A stretch of DNA of 7,293 bases from Ilumatobacter sp. (GCA_029263275.1 JAJCXU010000356.1:1-7293); one strand, 5' to 3'. Shown: positions 1-6,845, counted from the first letter of the stretch. Notes: generated from the sequence alone by a model not told the origin. Program-made: numbers and translations.

Positions 1-150
1 GGCGGGCCGAACCCGTACCGCATCCACATGCGCGATGCGTCGTTCGTCAACATCCAGTGCCTGCCTCACATGATGCGCGGTGGACTCGTTGCGGACGCAG
101 TGGCCATCATCTCCTCGGTTGATCCTGTCCTCGGCGGCGTCGACCGATGA
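1..150 (+). CDS. nuoD: NADH-quinone oxidoreductase subunit D, C-terminal end (5' part outside window)
   Basis: The first 49 codons read in frame 1 to a TGA at 148-150. The peptide contains NPYRIHMRDASFVNIQ and LPHMMRGGLVADAVAIISS and ends DPVLGGVDR. This matches the conserved C-terminus of the 49-kDa (NuoD) subunit, where the R-x-S-F-x-N-x-Q and GGLVAD segments and a terminal D-P-V-x-G-x-x-D-R are typical. NuoD lies in the cytoplasmic arm of complex I and, with NuoB and NuoH, forms the quinone-reduction site. The stop TGA overlaps an ATG at 147-149 (ATGA) that opens the first of two 18-codon mini-ORFs. The last 15 bases of nuoD are also the first 15 bases of the tandem repeat that follows. 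Identification is secure from this segment and its position before nuoE; catalytic residues lie upstream of the window. Confidence 0.95.
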   Translation, partial: GGPNPYRIHMRDASFVNIQCLPHMMRGGLVADAVAIISSVDPVLGGVDR

Positions 151-203
151 AGTACGCCCTGATTGCCACGCGGATGGTCCTGAGAGATGGCGTCGACCGA
201 TGA
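147..203 (+). CDS. 18-codon mini-ORF, copy 1 (possible leader peptide or relic)
   Basis: ATG 147 overlaps the nuoD stop as ATGA, and the ORF reads MKYALIATRMVLRDGVDR to TGA 201-203. Its last four residues, GVDR, repeat the NuoD C-terminus because both are encoded by the same repeated 15 bases. There is no Shine-Dalgarno-like sequence ahead of this ATG, so any translation would depend on ribosomes terminating at nuoD. I recognise no family. It may be a byproduct of the repeat or a short coupling ORF that passes ribosomes to the next gene. Confidence 0.3.
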   Translation: MKYALIATRMVLRDGVDR

Positions 204-256
204 AGTACGCCCTGATTGCCACGCGGATGGTCCTGAGAGACGGCGTCGACCGATGA
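200..256 (+). CDS. 18-codon mini-ORF, copy 2 (possible leader peptide or relic)
   Basis: This ORF encodes exactly the same 18 residues as the first copy. The single base that differs (188 versus 241) falls in the third position of codon 14 (GAT versus GAC) and is synonymous. ATG 200 overlaps the first mini-ORF's stop, and its own TGA at 254-256 overlaps the lipoprotein ATG at 253. A purine tract GAGAGA at 182-187 lies 12 bases upstream of this ATG, farther than an ideal ribosome binding site. Whether it is translated cannot be decided from the sequence. Confidence 0.3.
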   Translation: MKYALIATRMVLRDGVDR

Positions 257-972
257 CGCGCGTCTCGATCGCTCGCGGCGCGGCTGCACTCGTCGTGCTG
301 GCACTGTGTGGCGCCGCGTGTTCGACCACCGATGATGTCGCGGGCGTTCGCGACGCCACCGATGTCGCGGTCGACGATTCGGGCGCGGACGCTCCGGAGA
401 CCGCGGACACTGCAGCCCCTGTGCCGGCCGAGACCGATCTGGCCGCTCCTGACGACACCGACGAAACGGACGAAACCGATAGCGCTGACAGCAGCGCGAC
501 CGACGGCTTCGTGTTCACGGCGCCGACGGGCGATTACGTCATCACGTTCCCTGGCGAACCGACCTCGACGCCGCTGCCGGTTCCGTTGCCGACGGGTCAG
601 GTCAACGCTGAGGCGTTCATCTACGAAGACGGCGGCGACGCGGCATACTTCACATCGGTGTTCGACTATCCCGACGGTTCGATCGACAGCGATCCCGAAG
701 CCGCGTTGGTCACCGCACGCGACGGCGCCATCGCCAATGTCGGCGGCACGCTGGTCGACTCGCAGTTTGTCGATCGCGACGGGGTTCCCGGCGTGGTGTT
801 CTCCTTCGAGGTCAGCGAAGGCGCGACTGCGGGCGGCGGCAACGCACTCGTTTTTGTCGACGACCTTCGGTTGTACCAATCGTTCGCCCTGGGGTTCTCG
901 GGGCAGTCCGCCCGGTTCGAGGCGTTCCTCGACACCTTCATGTTCACCGCCGACCAAGCAGGAGACAGCTGA
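253..972 (+). CDS. Uncharacterised secreted lipoprotein encoded between nuoD and nuoE
   Basis: A 239-residue protein with a signal peptide: R3 and R8, a hydrophobic stretch at about 10-22 (AAALVVLALCGAA), then C23 followed by STTDD. C23 in GAAC is the probable lipidation site, though the glycine at -3 is unlike the usual Leu/Val. Residues 24-84 form a low-complexity linker rich in Asp, Thr, Ala and Glu (for example DDTDETDETDSADSS). Residues 85-233 look like one compact beta-rich domain, with FPGEP near 99-103, ARDGAIANVGG at 155-165, a DGVPG turn at 176-180 and LRLYQS at 205-210. From memory this resembles an uncharacterised exported domain seen in planctomycetes and actinobacteria; I assign no function. 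The start at 253 is chosen over the in-frame ATG at 187 because it places the signal peptide at the N-terminus and forms the ATGA overlap. Its stop shares a base with the nuoE start, so it is co-transcribed with complex I. It would be anchored outside the membrane, away from the NADH arm. A role in complex I assembly or stability is only a guess. Confidence 0.85.
   Translation: MTRVSIARGAAALVVLALCGAACSTTDDVAGVRDATDVAVDDSGADAPETADTAAPVPAETDLAAPDDTDETDETDSADSSATDGFVFTAPTGDYVITFPGEPTSTPLPVPLPTGQVNAEAFIYEDGGDAAYFTSVFDYPDGSIDSDPEAALVTARDGAIANVGGTLVDSQFVDRDGVPGVVFSFEVSEGATAGGGNALVFVDDLRLYQSFALGFSGQSARFEAFLDTFMFTADQAGDS
460..477 (+). repeat. Short 9-bp tandem duplication in the lipoprotein linker
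   Basis: GACGAAACG (460-468) is followed directly by GACGAAACC (469-477), giving the DETDET part of the acidic linker. It keeps frame and probably reflects length drift in a low-complexity spacer. Confidence 0.6.
960..965 (+). promoter_or_regulatory. Ribosome binding site for nuoE
   Basis: AGGAGA ends six bases before the ATG at 972, a close match to the Shine-Dalgarno consensus at good spacing. It lies inside the last codons of the lipoprotein gene and supports the nuoE start. This is one of the clearest ribosome binding sites in the window, so nuoE can probably initiate on its own as well as by coupling. Confidence 0.8.
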
Positions 973-1595
973 TGAGCCGTCTGTCCGATCACAACGTGGT
1001 GCTGGCCAAGGAGATCATCGCCCGCTACCCGAAGCAGAAGTCGGCGCTGATCCCTCTGGTGCACCTCAGCCAAGAGCAGAACGGCTACGTCACCGAAGAC
1101 GCCATGCGGCACATCGCTGAGCTCGTCAACGTCACGCCCGCTGAAGTGCTCGGCACCGCGTCGTTCTACGAGATGTTCAAGTTCGAGCCCGTGGGCAAGT
1201 ACGTGGTCAACGTGTGCACCACGCTGTCGTGTGCGCTGCTCGGCGCCGGCGAGTTGATGCATCATGCCGAAGAGAAGCTCGGCGTCAAGGCGGGCGGCAC
1301 CACTGCCGACGGCCTCATCACGCTCGAACCGGCTGAGTGCCAGGCTGCCTGCACCGAGGCACCGTGCCTGCAGGTCAACTACCGCCACAAGTACCGCGTC
1401 ACCCCCGCCGACTTCGACGCGATGATCGATGACCTCCGCGCCGGCAAGCTCGATGGTGAGATCCCGCCGCACGGAACCCTCGGCACCCAACGCCAGCACA
1501 TCCCCGATGACAAGGGCGTCGGCGCGGTGCATCCCGATGACGTCACCGACGGCCCCGCCTGGATCCCGGCTCCGGCTCCGGAAGAGAGCAACTGA
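972..1595 (+). CDS. nuoE: NADH-quinone oxidoreductase subunit E (24-kDa [2Fe-2S] subunit)
   Basis: A 207-residue protein of the NADH dehydrogenase module, which holds the [2Fe-2S] cluster N1a beside the FMN of NuoF in the cytoplasm. The N-terminal helical part (about 1-75) includes the typical ALIPLVHLSQEQNGYV and VLGTASFYEMF segments. A thioredoxin-like domain follows (about 76-160). The four ligands are visible: C82 and C87 (C-x4-C in VCTTLSC) and C123 and C127 (C-x3-C in ECQAAC). The C-terminal 50 residues extend beyond the roughly 165-residue E. coli protein and are proline- and charge-rich; I believe longer NuoE proteins are common in actinobacteria. The start overlaps the lipoprotein stop as TGATG and has a good ribosome binding site. 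nuoF begins two bases after the stop. Confidence 0.97.
   Translation: MSRLSDHNVVLAKEIIARYPKQKSALIPLVHLSQEQNGYVTEDAMRHIAELVNVTPAEVLGTASFYEMFKFEPVGKYVVNVCTTLSCALLGAGELMHHAEEKLGVKAGGTTADGLITLEPAECQAACTEAPCLQVNYRHKYRVTPADFDAMIDDLRAGKLDGEIPPHGTLGTQRQHIPDDKGVGAVHPDDVTDGPAWIPAPAPEESN
1583..1588 (+). promoter_or_regulatory. Probable ribosome binding site for nuoF
   Basis: The purine tract AGAGAG ends nine bases before ATG 1598. It is a moderate match, but together with the 2-nt gap to nuoE it supports this start. Confidence 0.5.
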
Positions 1596-1597
1596 CG

Positions 1598-3061
1598 ATG
1601 AGTGACACGACGCCTCCCTCCAACTCGCCTTCTCCGAGCCATGCTCCGAATGCCGTGACGCACTCGTACATCCCGGGTTTCTACATCGGTGATCGACCCA
1701 AGGTGGTCACCTCGCGTTTTGAGTACGAAGACAGCTACACCCTGGAACGCTCCTTGGCGACCGACGGCTACGAGGGCCTGAAGAAGTGCCTGGCGATGAG
1801 TCCGCAGGAGATGCACGACGAAGTCCGCAACTCCACGGTGCTCGGTCGCGGCGGCGCGGGATTCCCGGCCGGCGTCAAGTGGGGTTTCACCCCGCAGGGT
1901 GTGTGGCCGCGCTACCTCGTCGTCAACGGCGACGAGTCCGAGCCCGGCACCTACAAGGACCGACTGTTGATGGAGCGCGATCCGCATCAGCTGATCGAAG
2001 GCTGTCTCATCGCGTGTTACGCAGCTGGCCTGTCGCAGTGCTTCTTGTACGTGCGCGGTGAGATGGCGCTCGCTCAGGAACGCATCGCCACCGCGTTGAA
2101 CGACGCGTACGCCGCGGGGTACATCGGCAAAAACATCCTCGGCACCGACTTCAGCGTCGACATCGTGCTGCACTGGGGTGCGGGCGCCTACGTCGTCGGC
2201 GAAGAGACGGCACTGATCGAGTCGCTCGAAGGCGAGCGCGGGATGCCGCGCCTCAAGCCACCGTTCTTCCCGGCAGCCGTCGGTCTGTACGGCAAGCCCA
2301 CCATCGTCAACAACGTCGAGACACTCGCGAACCTGCCGTTTGTTGCGCTCAACGGTTCAGCCGCCTACACCGCCATCGGCACACCGACGTCGCCAGGCAC
2401 TCGCATGGTTGCCGTCTCAGGCCACGTCAAGCGACCCGGTGTCTACGAGATCATCAACGGCTCCACGACGTTCCGCGACATCATCTACGGCGACGAGTTC
2501 AGCCAGGGCATCCGTGACGACAACGATCTCAAGGCATTCGTTCCCGGCGGCGGGTCAGCCCCGTGGTTCGTCGAAGATCAGCTCGACATTCCTTTCGAGG
2601 GCAAGCAAGCCGGCGCGGCGGGCTCGATGCTCGGCTCCGGCGCAATCATGGTGATGGACTCCACAACGGACATCCCGCACGCGGCGTACACGCTGACCAA
2701 GTTCTACGCACACGAGTCGTGCGGCAAGTGCACGCCGTGCCGCGAAGGTGGCACCTGGTTGATGCGCATGCTCGAGCGTGTCGTCGCTGGCCACGGCACC
2801 GATGCCGACCTCGACCAGATGCGTGAAGTCGGCCAAACGATCTGCCCGGGTGAGATGCCGCACGCATCGAGCGAACGACTGGGCCTCGAGGCCGTGCCGT
2901 TCCCCTACAAGATGACCACGATCTGCTTCGTCGGACCGTCGGCCTGGGCGCCGCTGCACTCTGCACTGACGTTGTTCCCCGAAGAGTTCGACGCCATCGT
3001 CACGAAGGTGCCGAAGCGAGTCTCGATTCCCGTCACCGCCCTCTCTGGAGCAGACGCATGA
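1598..3061 (+). CDS. nuoF: NADH-quinone oxidoreductase subunit F (NADH-binding, FMN and [4Fe-4S])
   Basis: A 487-residue 51-kDa-type subunit that oxidises NADH on FMN and passes electrons to cluster N3. Visible motifs in order: GRGGAGFP (83-90) and NGDESEPGTYKDR (110-122) of the NADH/FMN site; GAGAYVVGEETALIESLEGE (194-213), the FMN-binding loop; KPTIVNNVETLANLP (233-247); an SLBB-type segment around 270-320 ending FVPGGGSAPW; and ESCGKCTPCREGG with N3 ligands C375, C378 and C381. The fourth ligand is normally about 41 residues after the third. Here there are two candidates, C416 (TICPGEM) and C443 (TICFVGPSAW). C443 is favoured because what follows, SAW-x-PL-x-SAL-x-x-F, matches the family. 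That implies an extra segment of about 21 residues before it. The N-terminus (1-25) is Ser/Pro-rich. The stop overlaps the nuoG start by four bases. Confidence 0.97.
   Translation: MSDTTPPSNSPSPSHAPNAVTHSYIPGFYIGDRPKVVTSRFEYEDSYTLERSLATDGYEGLKKCLAMSPQEMHDEVRNSTVLGRGGAGFPAGVKWGFTPQGVWPRYLVVNGDESEPGTYKDRLLMERDPHQLIEGCLIACYAAGLSQCFLYVRGEMALAQERIATALNDAYAAGYIGKNILGTDFSVDIVLHWGAGAYVVGEETALIESLEGERGMPRLKPPFFPAAVGLYGKPTIVNNVETLANLPFVALNGSAAYTAIGTPTSPGTRMVAVSGHVKRPGVYEIINGSTTFRDIIYGDEFSQGIRDDNDLKAFVPGGGSAPWFVEDQLDIPFEGKQAGAAGSMLGSGAIMVMDSTTDIPHAAYTLTKFYAHESCGKCTPCREGGTWLMRMLERVVAGHGTDADLDQMREVGQTICPGEMPHASSERLGLEAVPFPYKMTTICFVGPSAWAPLHSALTLFPEEFDAIVTKVPKRVSIPVTALSGADA
3046..3050 (+). promoter_or_regulatory. 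Ribosome binding site for nuoG
   Basis: TGGAG lies seven bases before ATG 3058, inside the nuoF 3' end. It supports the nuoG start at the ATGA overlap rather than one further in, and so supports the acidic N-terminal extension being translated. Confidence 0.65.
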
Positions 3062-5520
3062 GCGAAGAAACCGAAGCCCCGGACGTCGATCCAACCGACG
3101 ACGCGACACCGGACGGTGACACGGTTGTTGAGGCCGTCGAACCCGAGCCGGAGCCCGATCCCAACGCCGTCGCGGTCACGCTGAACGGCCGTGAAGTCGT
3201 TGCCCAGAAGGGCGACTTGGTCATCGCCGTCGCCGAGAGCAACGGCGCCACGGTTCCCCATTTCTGTTACCACCCTCGGATGAGCTCGGTCGGCATGTGT
3301 CGTCAGTGCCTCGTCGAGGTCGACACGGGCCGTGGCATGCAGCTGCAGCCGTCGTGCATGATCACCGTGTCGCCGGACATGAAGATCGAGACCGAGTCGC
3401 CCACAGCGAAGCGAGCACAAGAGGGCATGGTCGAGCTGCTGCTCGCCAACCACCCGCTCGACTGTCCGGTCTGCGACAAGGGCGGCGAGTGTCCCCTCCA
3501 AGACCAAGCGTTCGCCCACGGTCCTGGCGAGAGCCGGTTCGTCGAAGAGAAGCGTCACTACGAGAAGCCGATCCCGATCAGCGACCTCGTGCTGCTCGAC
3601 CGCGAGCGGTGCATCTTGTGTGATCGCTGCACCCGCTTCGCCGACGAAGTCGCCGGCGACAAGCTGATCCACTTCACGCAGCGCGGCAACAACACCCAGG
3701 TGATGACGTTCCCCGACGAGCCGTTTGCCTCGTACTTCTCGGGCAACACCGTGCAGATCTGCCCGGTCGGCGCGCTCACCGCTGAGCCCTACCGCTTCAA
3801 GGCGCGGCCGTGGGATCTCGACCAGGTCGAGTCGACGTGCACCACGTGTTCGGTCGGCTGTCGCACGGTCGTGCAGTCGAGCCGCGACGAATTGCTCCGC
3901 TACCAGGGAGTCGATTCCGATCCGGTCAATCACGGTTGGTTGTGCGACCGAGGCCGCTTCAACTTCGAAGCCACCAACTCTGACCACCGCATCACCGACC
4001 CCATGGTTCGCACCGACGCAGGTCTCATCGAGACCCGCTGGAGCGGCGCGATGTCGTCGGCGGTCGGACTGATCAACGAAGCGCTCAGCACGGGCGGGCC
4101 TGACAGCATCGCCATCCTCGGCGGCGCACGCGGCTCGAACGAGGATGCCTTCGCATGGGGTCAGCTCGCCGACGCGATCGACGTGCCGTACCGCGATGCG
4201 CAGCTCGGTGACGGGCTGCCGATCGAGGTGCTCGGCCAGCGGCGCGCAACGATCGACGAGGCCGCCAATGCCGCGACCATCGTCCTGATCGGCCCGGACC
4301 TGAAAGAGGAGTTGCCGGTCTTGTTCCTCCGCTTGCGTGACGCAGCAGAGAAAGGCCGCAGCAAGATCGTCGAGTTCTCCGCAGTGGAGACCGGTATGTC
4401 GCGCTACGCCTGGAAGAGCATTCGCCACGAGTCCGGCACTCAGCACGATGCCGTCACCGCAGCGGTCGCCGATGCCGACATTGCAGCCCAGCTCGCGAGC
4501 GGCCCGGTGGTCGTGGTGGTCGGTCGTCCGAACCTCGCCGAGTCTGCCGATGCAACCGTTGCCGCATTGCAGAACGTGCTCAACGCGGTGCCTGCCGCCA
4601 AGGTGCTCCCAGCGCTCCGCCGTGGCAACGTCGTCGGTGCACTGTCGCTCGGCATGGCCCCGACGAGCCCCGACGGCGATGCGATCGCTGCCCTCAACGC
4701 CGCAGCCGACGGCAAGATCGGATTGCTCATCCTCGTTGGCAGCGACCCGCTCAACGACTGTCCTGACACCGAACTCGCCCGTCGGGCGCTGGCTGGTGCA
4801 CGCCGCATCATCTCCGTCGACACGCACCCGTCGGAGTCCACCCACCTTGCCGACGTGGTGCTCGCCGCAGCTGCCTACGGTGAGAAGTCTGGGACGACCA
4901 CCAACCTCGAGGGTCGTGTCACCACGTTGGCCCAGAAGGTCACCGCCGCAGGCACCGCACGTCCCGACTGGATGATCGCTGTCGAACTCGGCACGTCGAT
5001 CGGCGACCGGTCGTTCACGGGTGACCACCCACTTGCTGACGTCGCAACGGTTGACGATGTCACCGATGCGATCGCGGCAACGGCGCCGTTGTTCCCTGCG
5101 GTCACCCGCGAAGCGCTTGCGGCATCGGTCGACGGCGTGATGTCGGCGCAGCCGGCAGCTGCACTTCCTGACGTCACCGTCGAGGTGGGCGGTCGCAACA
5201 GCTACGACTACCGGCTCGTCGTCAACCGAAAGCTCTACGACCGCGCGGTCGGCACGGCCATGTCGCCATCGCTGGCGAAGCTCGCGCCCGGCGCCGGTGC
5301 ACACGTCCACCCGCTCGACCTCGACGGCATCGGTGTTGCAGCCGGGTCCGACGTGCGGCTGATCAGCGCGAAGGCCACCGCCGTCCTGCCGGTCATTGCC
5401 AACAACAACGTGCCACGCGGCGTCGTGTGGGCACCGTTCAACCAGTCCGGAGCTGGCAGTATCGAAGACATCATCGATGCCGCCGCCGCAACTACTGACG
5501 TCCGAATCGAACGAATCTGA
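3058..5520 (+). CDS. nuoG: NADH-quinone oxidoreductase subunit G (75-kDa iron-sulfur subunit)
   Basis: An 820-residue protein that carries several clusters of the complex I electron wire in the cytoplasmic arm. After an acidic, proline-rich N-terminus (1-36), a ferredoxin-like domain carries [2Fe-2S] ligands C70, C81, C84 and C100. HPLDCPVCDKGGEC gives H132, C136, C139 and C145 for the His-ligated N5 cluster. RCILCDRC plus QICPVG gives C185, C188, C191 and C235 for N4. CTTCSVGC plus WLC gives C261, C264, C268 and C296, the ligands of the extra cluster N7 found in only some bacteria. Residues 261 to about 690 form the molybdopterin-oxidoreductase-like domain, with LLILVGSDPLND (556-567) and SGTTTNLEGRV (611-621); in NuoG this fold binds no molybdenum cofactor. 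The last 120 residues resemble the dinucleotide-binding domain (NSYDYRLVVNRKLYD, NNNVPRGVVW). The start overlaps nuoF as ATGA; the stop overlaps nuoH as TGATG. Confidence 0.97.
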   Translation: MSEETEAPDVDPTDDATPDGDTVVEAVEPEPEPDPNAVAVTLNGREVVAQKGDLVIAVAESNGATVPHFCYHPRMSSVGMCRQCLVEVDTGRGMQLQPSCMITVSPDMKIETESPTAKRAQEGMVELLLANHPLDCPVCDKGGECPLQDQAFAHGPGESRFVEEKRHYEKPIPISDLVLLDRERCILCDRCTRFADEVAGDKLIHFTQRGNNTQVMTFPDEPFASYFSGNTVQICPVGALTAEPYRFKARPWDLDQVESTCTTCSVGCRTVVQSSRDELLRYQGVDSDPVNHGWLCDRGRFNFEATNSDHRITDPMVRTDAGLIETRWSGAMSSAVGLINEALSTGGPDSIAILGGARGSNEDAFAWGQLADAIDVPYRDAQLGDGLPIEVLGQRRATIDEAANAATIVLIGPDLKEELPVLFLRLRDAAEKGRSKIVEFSAVETGMSRYAWKSIRHESGTQHDAVTAAVADADIAAQLASGPVVVVVGRPNLAESADATVAALQNVLNAVPAAKVLPALRRGNVVGALSLGMAPTSPDGDAIAALNAAADGKIGLLILVGSDPLNDCPDTELARRALAGARRIISVDTHPSESTHLADVVLAAAAYGEKSGTTTNLEGRVTTLAQKVTAAGTARPDWMIAVELGTSIGDRSFTGDHPLADVATVDDVTDAIAATAPLFPAVTREALAASVDGVMSAQPAAALPDVTVEVGGRNSYDYRLVVNRKLYDRAVGTAMSPSLAKLAPGAGAHVHPLDLDGIGVAAGSDVRLISAKATAVLPVIANNNVPRGVVWAPFNQSGAGSIEDIIDAAAATTDVRIERI

Positions 5521-6845
5521 TGCTGTCTTCTCAAATCGCCGCTGTGCTGCCCACCGATGCCGTTCTGAACGGCCTCGTCGCGATCGACCCGATCACCGAA
5601 GGCAAGCTGACGTGGACGCCCTTGTTCATCATCTTGGCCAAGGTCCTCATCGTCTTCGTCCTCGGCCTCGTCGGCACCATGCTGATGGTGTGGTTCGAAC
5701 GCAAAGTCGTGTCGGGCATGCAGAACCGCGTCGGCCCGAACAAGGCGGGCCCGTTTGGACTGCTGCAAACGCTGGCCGACGGCATCAAGCTGTTCTTCAA
5801 GGAAGACCTGCTGCCGAACCGTGCCGACCGCATCGTGTTCCGCATGGCGCCGTTCCTGGCATTTGTGCCGGCATTCCTCGTGTGGTCGGTCATCCCACTC
5901 GGCGGTGACTTCTCCCAGAACGCCGATGGCACGGTCAATGACGGCACGATCAAGATCTTCGGCCAGGTCACCCGAGTGCAGCTCGCCGACCCGCCGGTCG
6001 GCATCCTGCTCGTCCTGGCATTGAGCGGGATCGCGGTCTACGGCATCATGCTCGCGGGCTGGGCCTCGGGCTCGAAGTACCCGCTCCTCGGTGCGGTTCG
6101 TGCCACCGCCCAGATGATCTCCTACGAAGCCGCCCTCGGTCTCAGCCTCGCTGCAGTGCTGCTGTCGTCGCGGACACTGAGCACTGCCGGCATCGTGCAG
6201 ACCCAGGACCGCTTCGTCGACTGGAACATCATCACGACCGGCTTGTTGCCGTTCTTCGTGTTCGTCGTGGCAGCCACTGCTGAACTGAACCGACCGCCGT
6301 TCGACCTCGTCGAGGCTGAGCAGGAATTGGTCGGCGGCTTCAACACCGAATACTCATCAATTCGCTTCGCGCTGTTCTTCCTCGCCGAGTTCATGAACGT
6401 CATCACGATGTCGGGCGTCATGGTGACGCTCTTCCTCGGTGGCCCGCAGGGCTTGTTCGACATCCCGGTCATCCCGGGCTACATCGAGGGCACCATCTGG
6501 TTCCTGGCCAAGTTGCTGCTGTTCCTCTACATGTTCGTCTGGTTCCGAGCCACGCTGCCTCGTCTGCGGTACGACCAGTTGATGGACTTCGGCTGGAAGA
6601 TCCTGATCCCGGTCTCGCTCGGCTGGTTCCTGCTGCTCGCCGCATTGCGTGAATTCGCCAACGGCGATCGCATCGCCAGCATGCGAGTGGTCGGCATCTC
6701 GATCGTCGTCGCCGCATTCGCCGTCGGCCTCTTCGCTGCGGCACTCAACGTCAGTCGTAAGAACCGTGAGGCGTCCAGCTCGTTGAGCCCGGTACCCACA
6801 CCATCCGCTTCGACATCCGCTTCGAGCAAGGGAGCTGCCAACTGA
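5520..6845 (+). CDS. nuoH: NADH-quinone oxidoreductase subunit H (membrane quinone-site subunit)
   Basis: A 441-residue membrane protein (ND1 homologue) that joins the peripheral and membrane arms and forms the quinone channel. Conserved blocks are [20 protein letters not shown] (60-79), [12 protein letters not shown] (85-96), [20 protein letters not shown] (180-199) followed by [10 protein letters not shown] (201-210), [20 protein letters not shown] (254-273) and [18 protein letters not shown] (343-360). Acidic residues of the quinone and proton path, including E203, E255, E265 and E267, are present. Hydrophobic segments near 34-58, 106-126, 158-180, 200-220, 238-253, 283-307, 323-343 and 357-376 account for the usual eight helices. 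A ninth lies at about 387-410, followed by a Ser/Ala/Pro tail; E. coli NuoH ends after the eighth. The mycobacterial protein, as I recall it, is also extended. No clear ribosome binding site precedes the start, so translation probably relies on the TGATG overlap with nuoG. Confidence 0.97.
   Translation: MLSSQIAAVLPTDAVLNGLVAIDPITEGKLTWTPLFIILAKVLIVFVLGLVGTMLMVWFERKVVSGMQNRVGPNKAGPFGLLQTLADGIKLFFKEDLLPNRADRIVFRMAPFLAFVPAFLVWSVIPLGGDFSQNADGTVNDGTIKIFGQVTRVQLADPPVGILLVLALSGIAVYGIMLAGWASGSKYPLLGAVRATAQMISYEAALGLSLAAVLLSSRTLSTAGIVQTQDRFVDWNIITTGLLPFFVFVVAATAELNRPPFDLVEAEQELVGGFNTEYSSIRFALFFLAEFMNVITMSGVMVTLFLGGPQGLFDIPVIPGYIEGTIWFLAKLLLFLYMFVWFRATLPRLRYDQLMDFGWKILIPVSLGWFLLLAALREFANGDRIASMRVVGISIVVAAFAVGLFAAALNVSRKNREASSSLSPVPTPSASTSASSKGAAN
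6802..6825 (+). repeat. 12-bp tandem duplication in the nuoH tail
   Basis: CATCCGCTTCGA occurs twice in direct succession (6802-6813 and 6814-6825), encoding the SASTSAS part of the NuoH C-terminal tail. The duplication is in frame and lies outside the conserved protein, consistent with drift in an unconstrained tail. Confidence 0.75.
6828..6834 (+). promoter_or_regulatory. Ribosome binding site for nuoI
   Basis: AAGGGAG ends ten bases before the ATG at 6845 and lies in the last codons of nuoH. It is a good Shine-Dalgarno match and, with the TGATG overlap, supports this start. Confidence 0.65.

Larger units (their letters stand above)
136..256 (+). repeat. Tandem direct repeat, 53-bp unit, about 2.3 copies
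   Basis: Copy 1 is 136-188, copy 2 is 189-241, and a 15-bp partial third copy is 242-256. The two full copies differ at one base only, the last of the unit (T188 versus C241). The unit begins GGCGTCGACCGATGA, the sequence that ends nuoD, and the same 15 bases overlap the lipoprotein start. The 53-bp period is 57 minus 4: an 18-codon ORF plus stop, overlapping the next start by four bases. Each duplication therefore recreates an ATGA stop/start junction. A likely origin is slippage or recombination between the 15-bp repeats. There are no transposase genes or inverted-repeat ends, so it does not look like an insertion sequence. Confidence 0.95.

Noticed and set aside
187..252. Upstream ATG at 187 as the lipoprotein start, adding 22 residues
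   Set aside because: The added residues are Arg/Asp-rich and come from the repeat in another frame, and they would bury the signal peptide. The ATG exists only in repeat copy 1, because copy 2 has ACG at the same place. ATG 253 fits both the signal peptide and the stop/start overlap.
136..256. CRISPR array or insertion-sequence remnant
   Set aside because: The units abut with no spacers, there are only two full copies, and no cas or transposase sequence or terminal inverted repeats are present.
136..256. Tandem repeat as a pure assembly artefact
   Set aside because: The two copies differ by one base (T188/C241), which argues against simple read duplication. It cannot be fully excluded without read data.
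666..2173. Minus-strand open frames over the lipoprotein gene, nuoE and nuoF (666-1532 and 1379-2173)
   Set aside because: They mirror well-supported genes, have no recognisable domains and overlap each other; treated as shadows of the codon bias.
2843..2926. Frameshift or sequencing error in nuoF behind the duplicated TIC motif
   Set aside because: The frame is continuous to a correctly placed stop and ATGA junction, and the extra segment has normal composition and codon use, so an in-frame insertion is more likely.
2905..5310. Long open frame of 801 codons on the minus strand, opposite nuoF and nuoG
   Set aside because: It lies opposite nuoG, whose domains and cluster ligands are fully accounted for. 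Long antisense frames are expected in GC-rich coding DNA. The translation is Arg/Val/Asp-rich with no recognisable motif.
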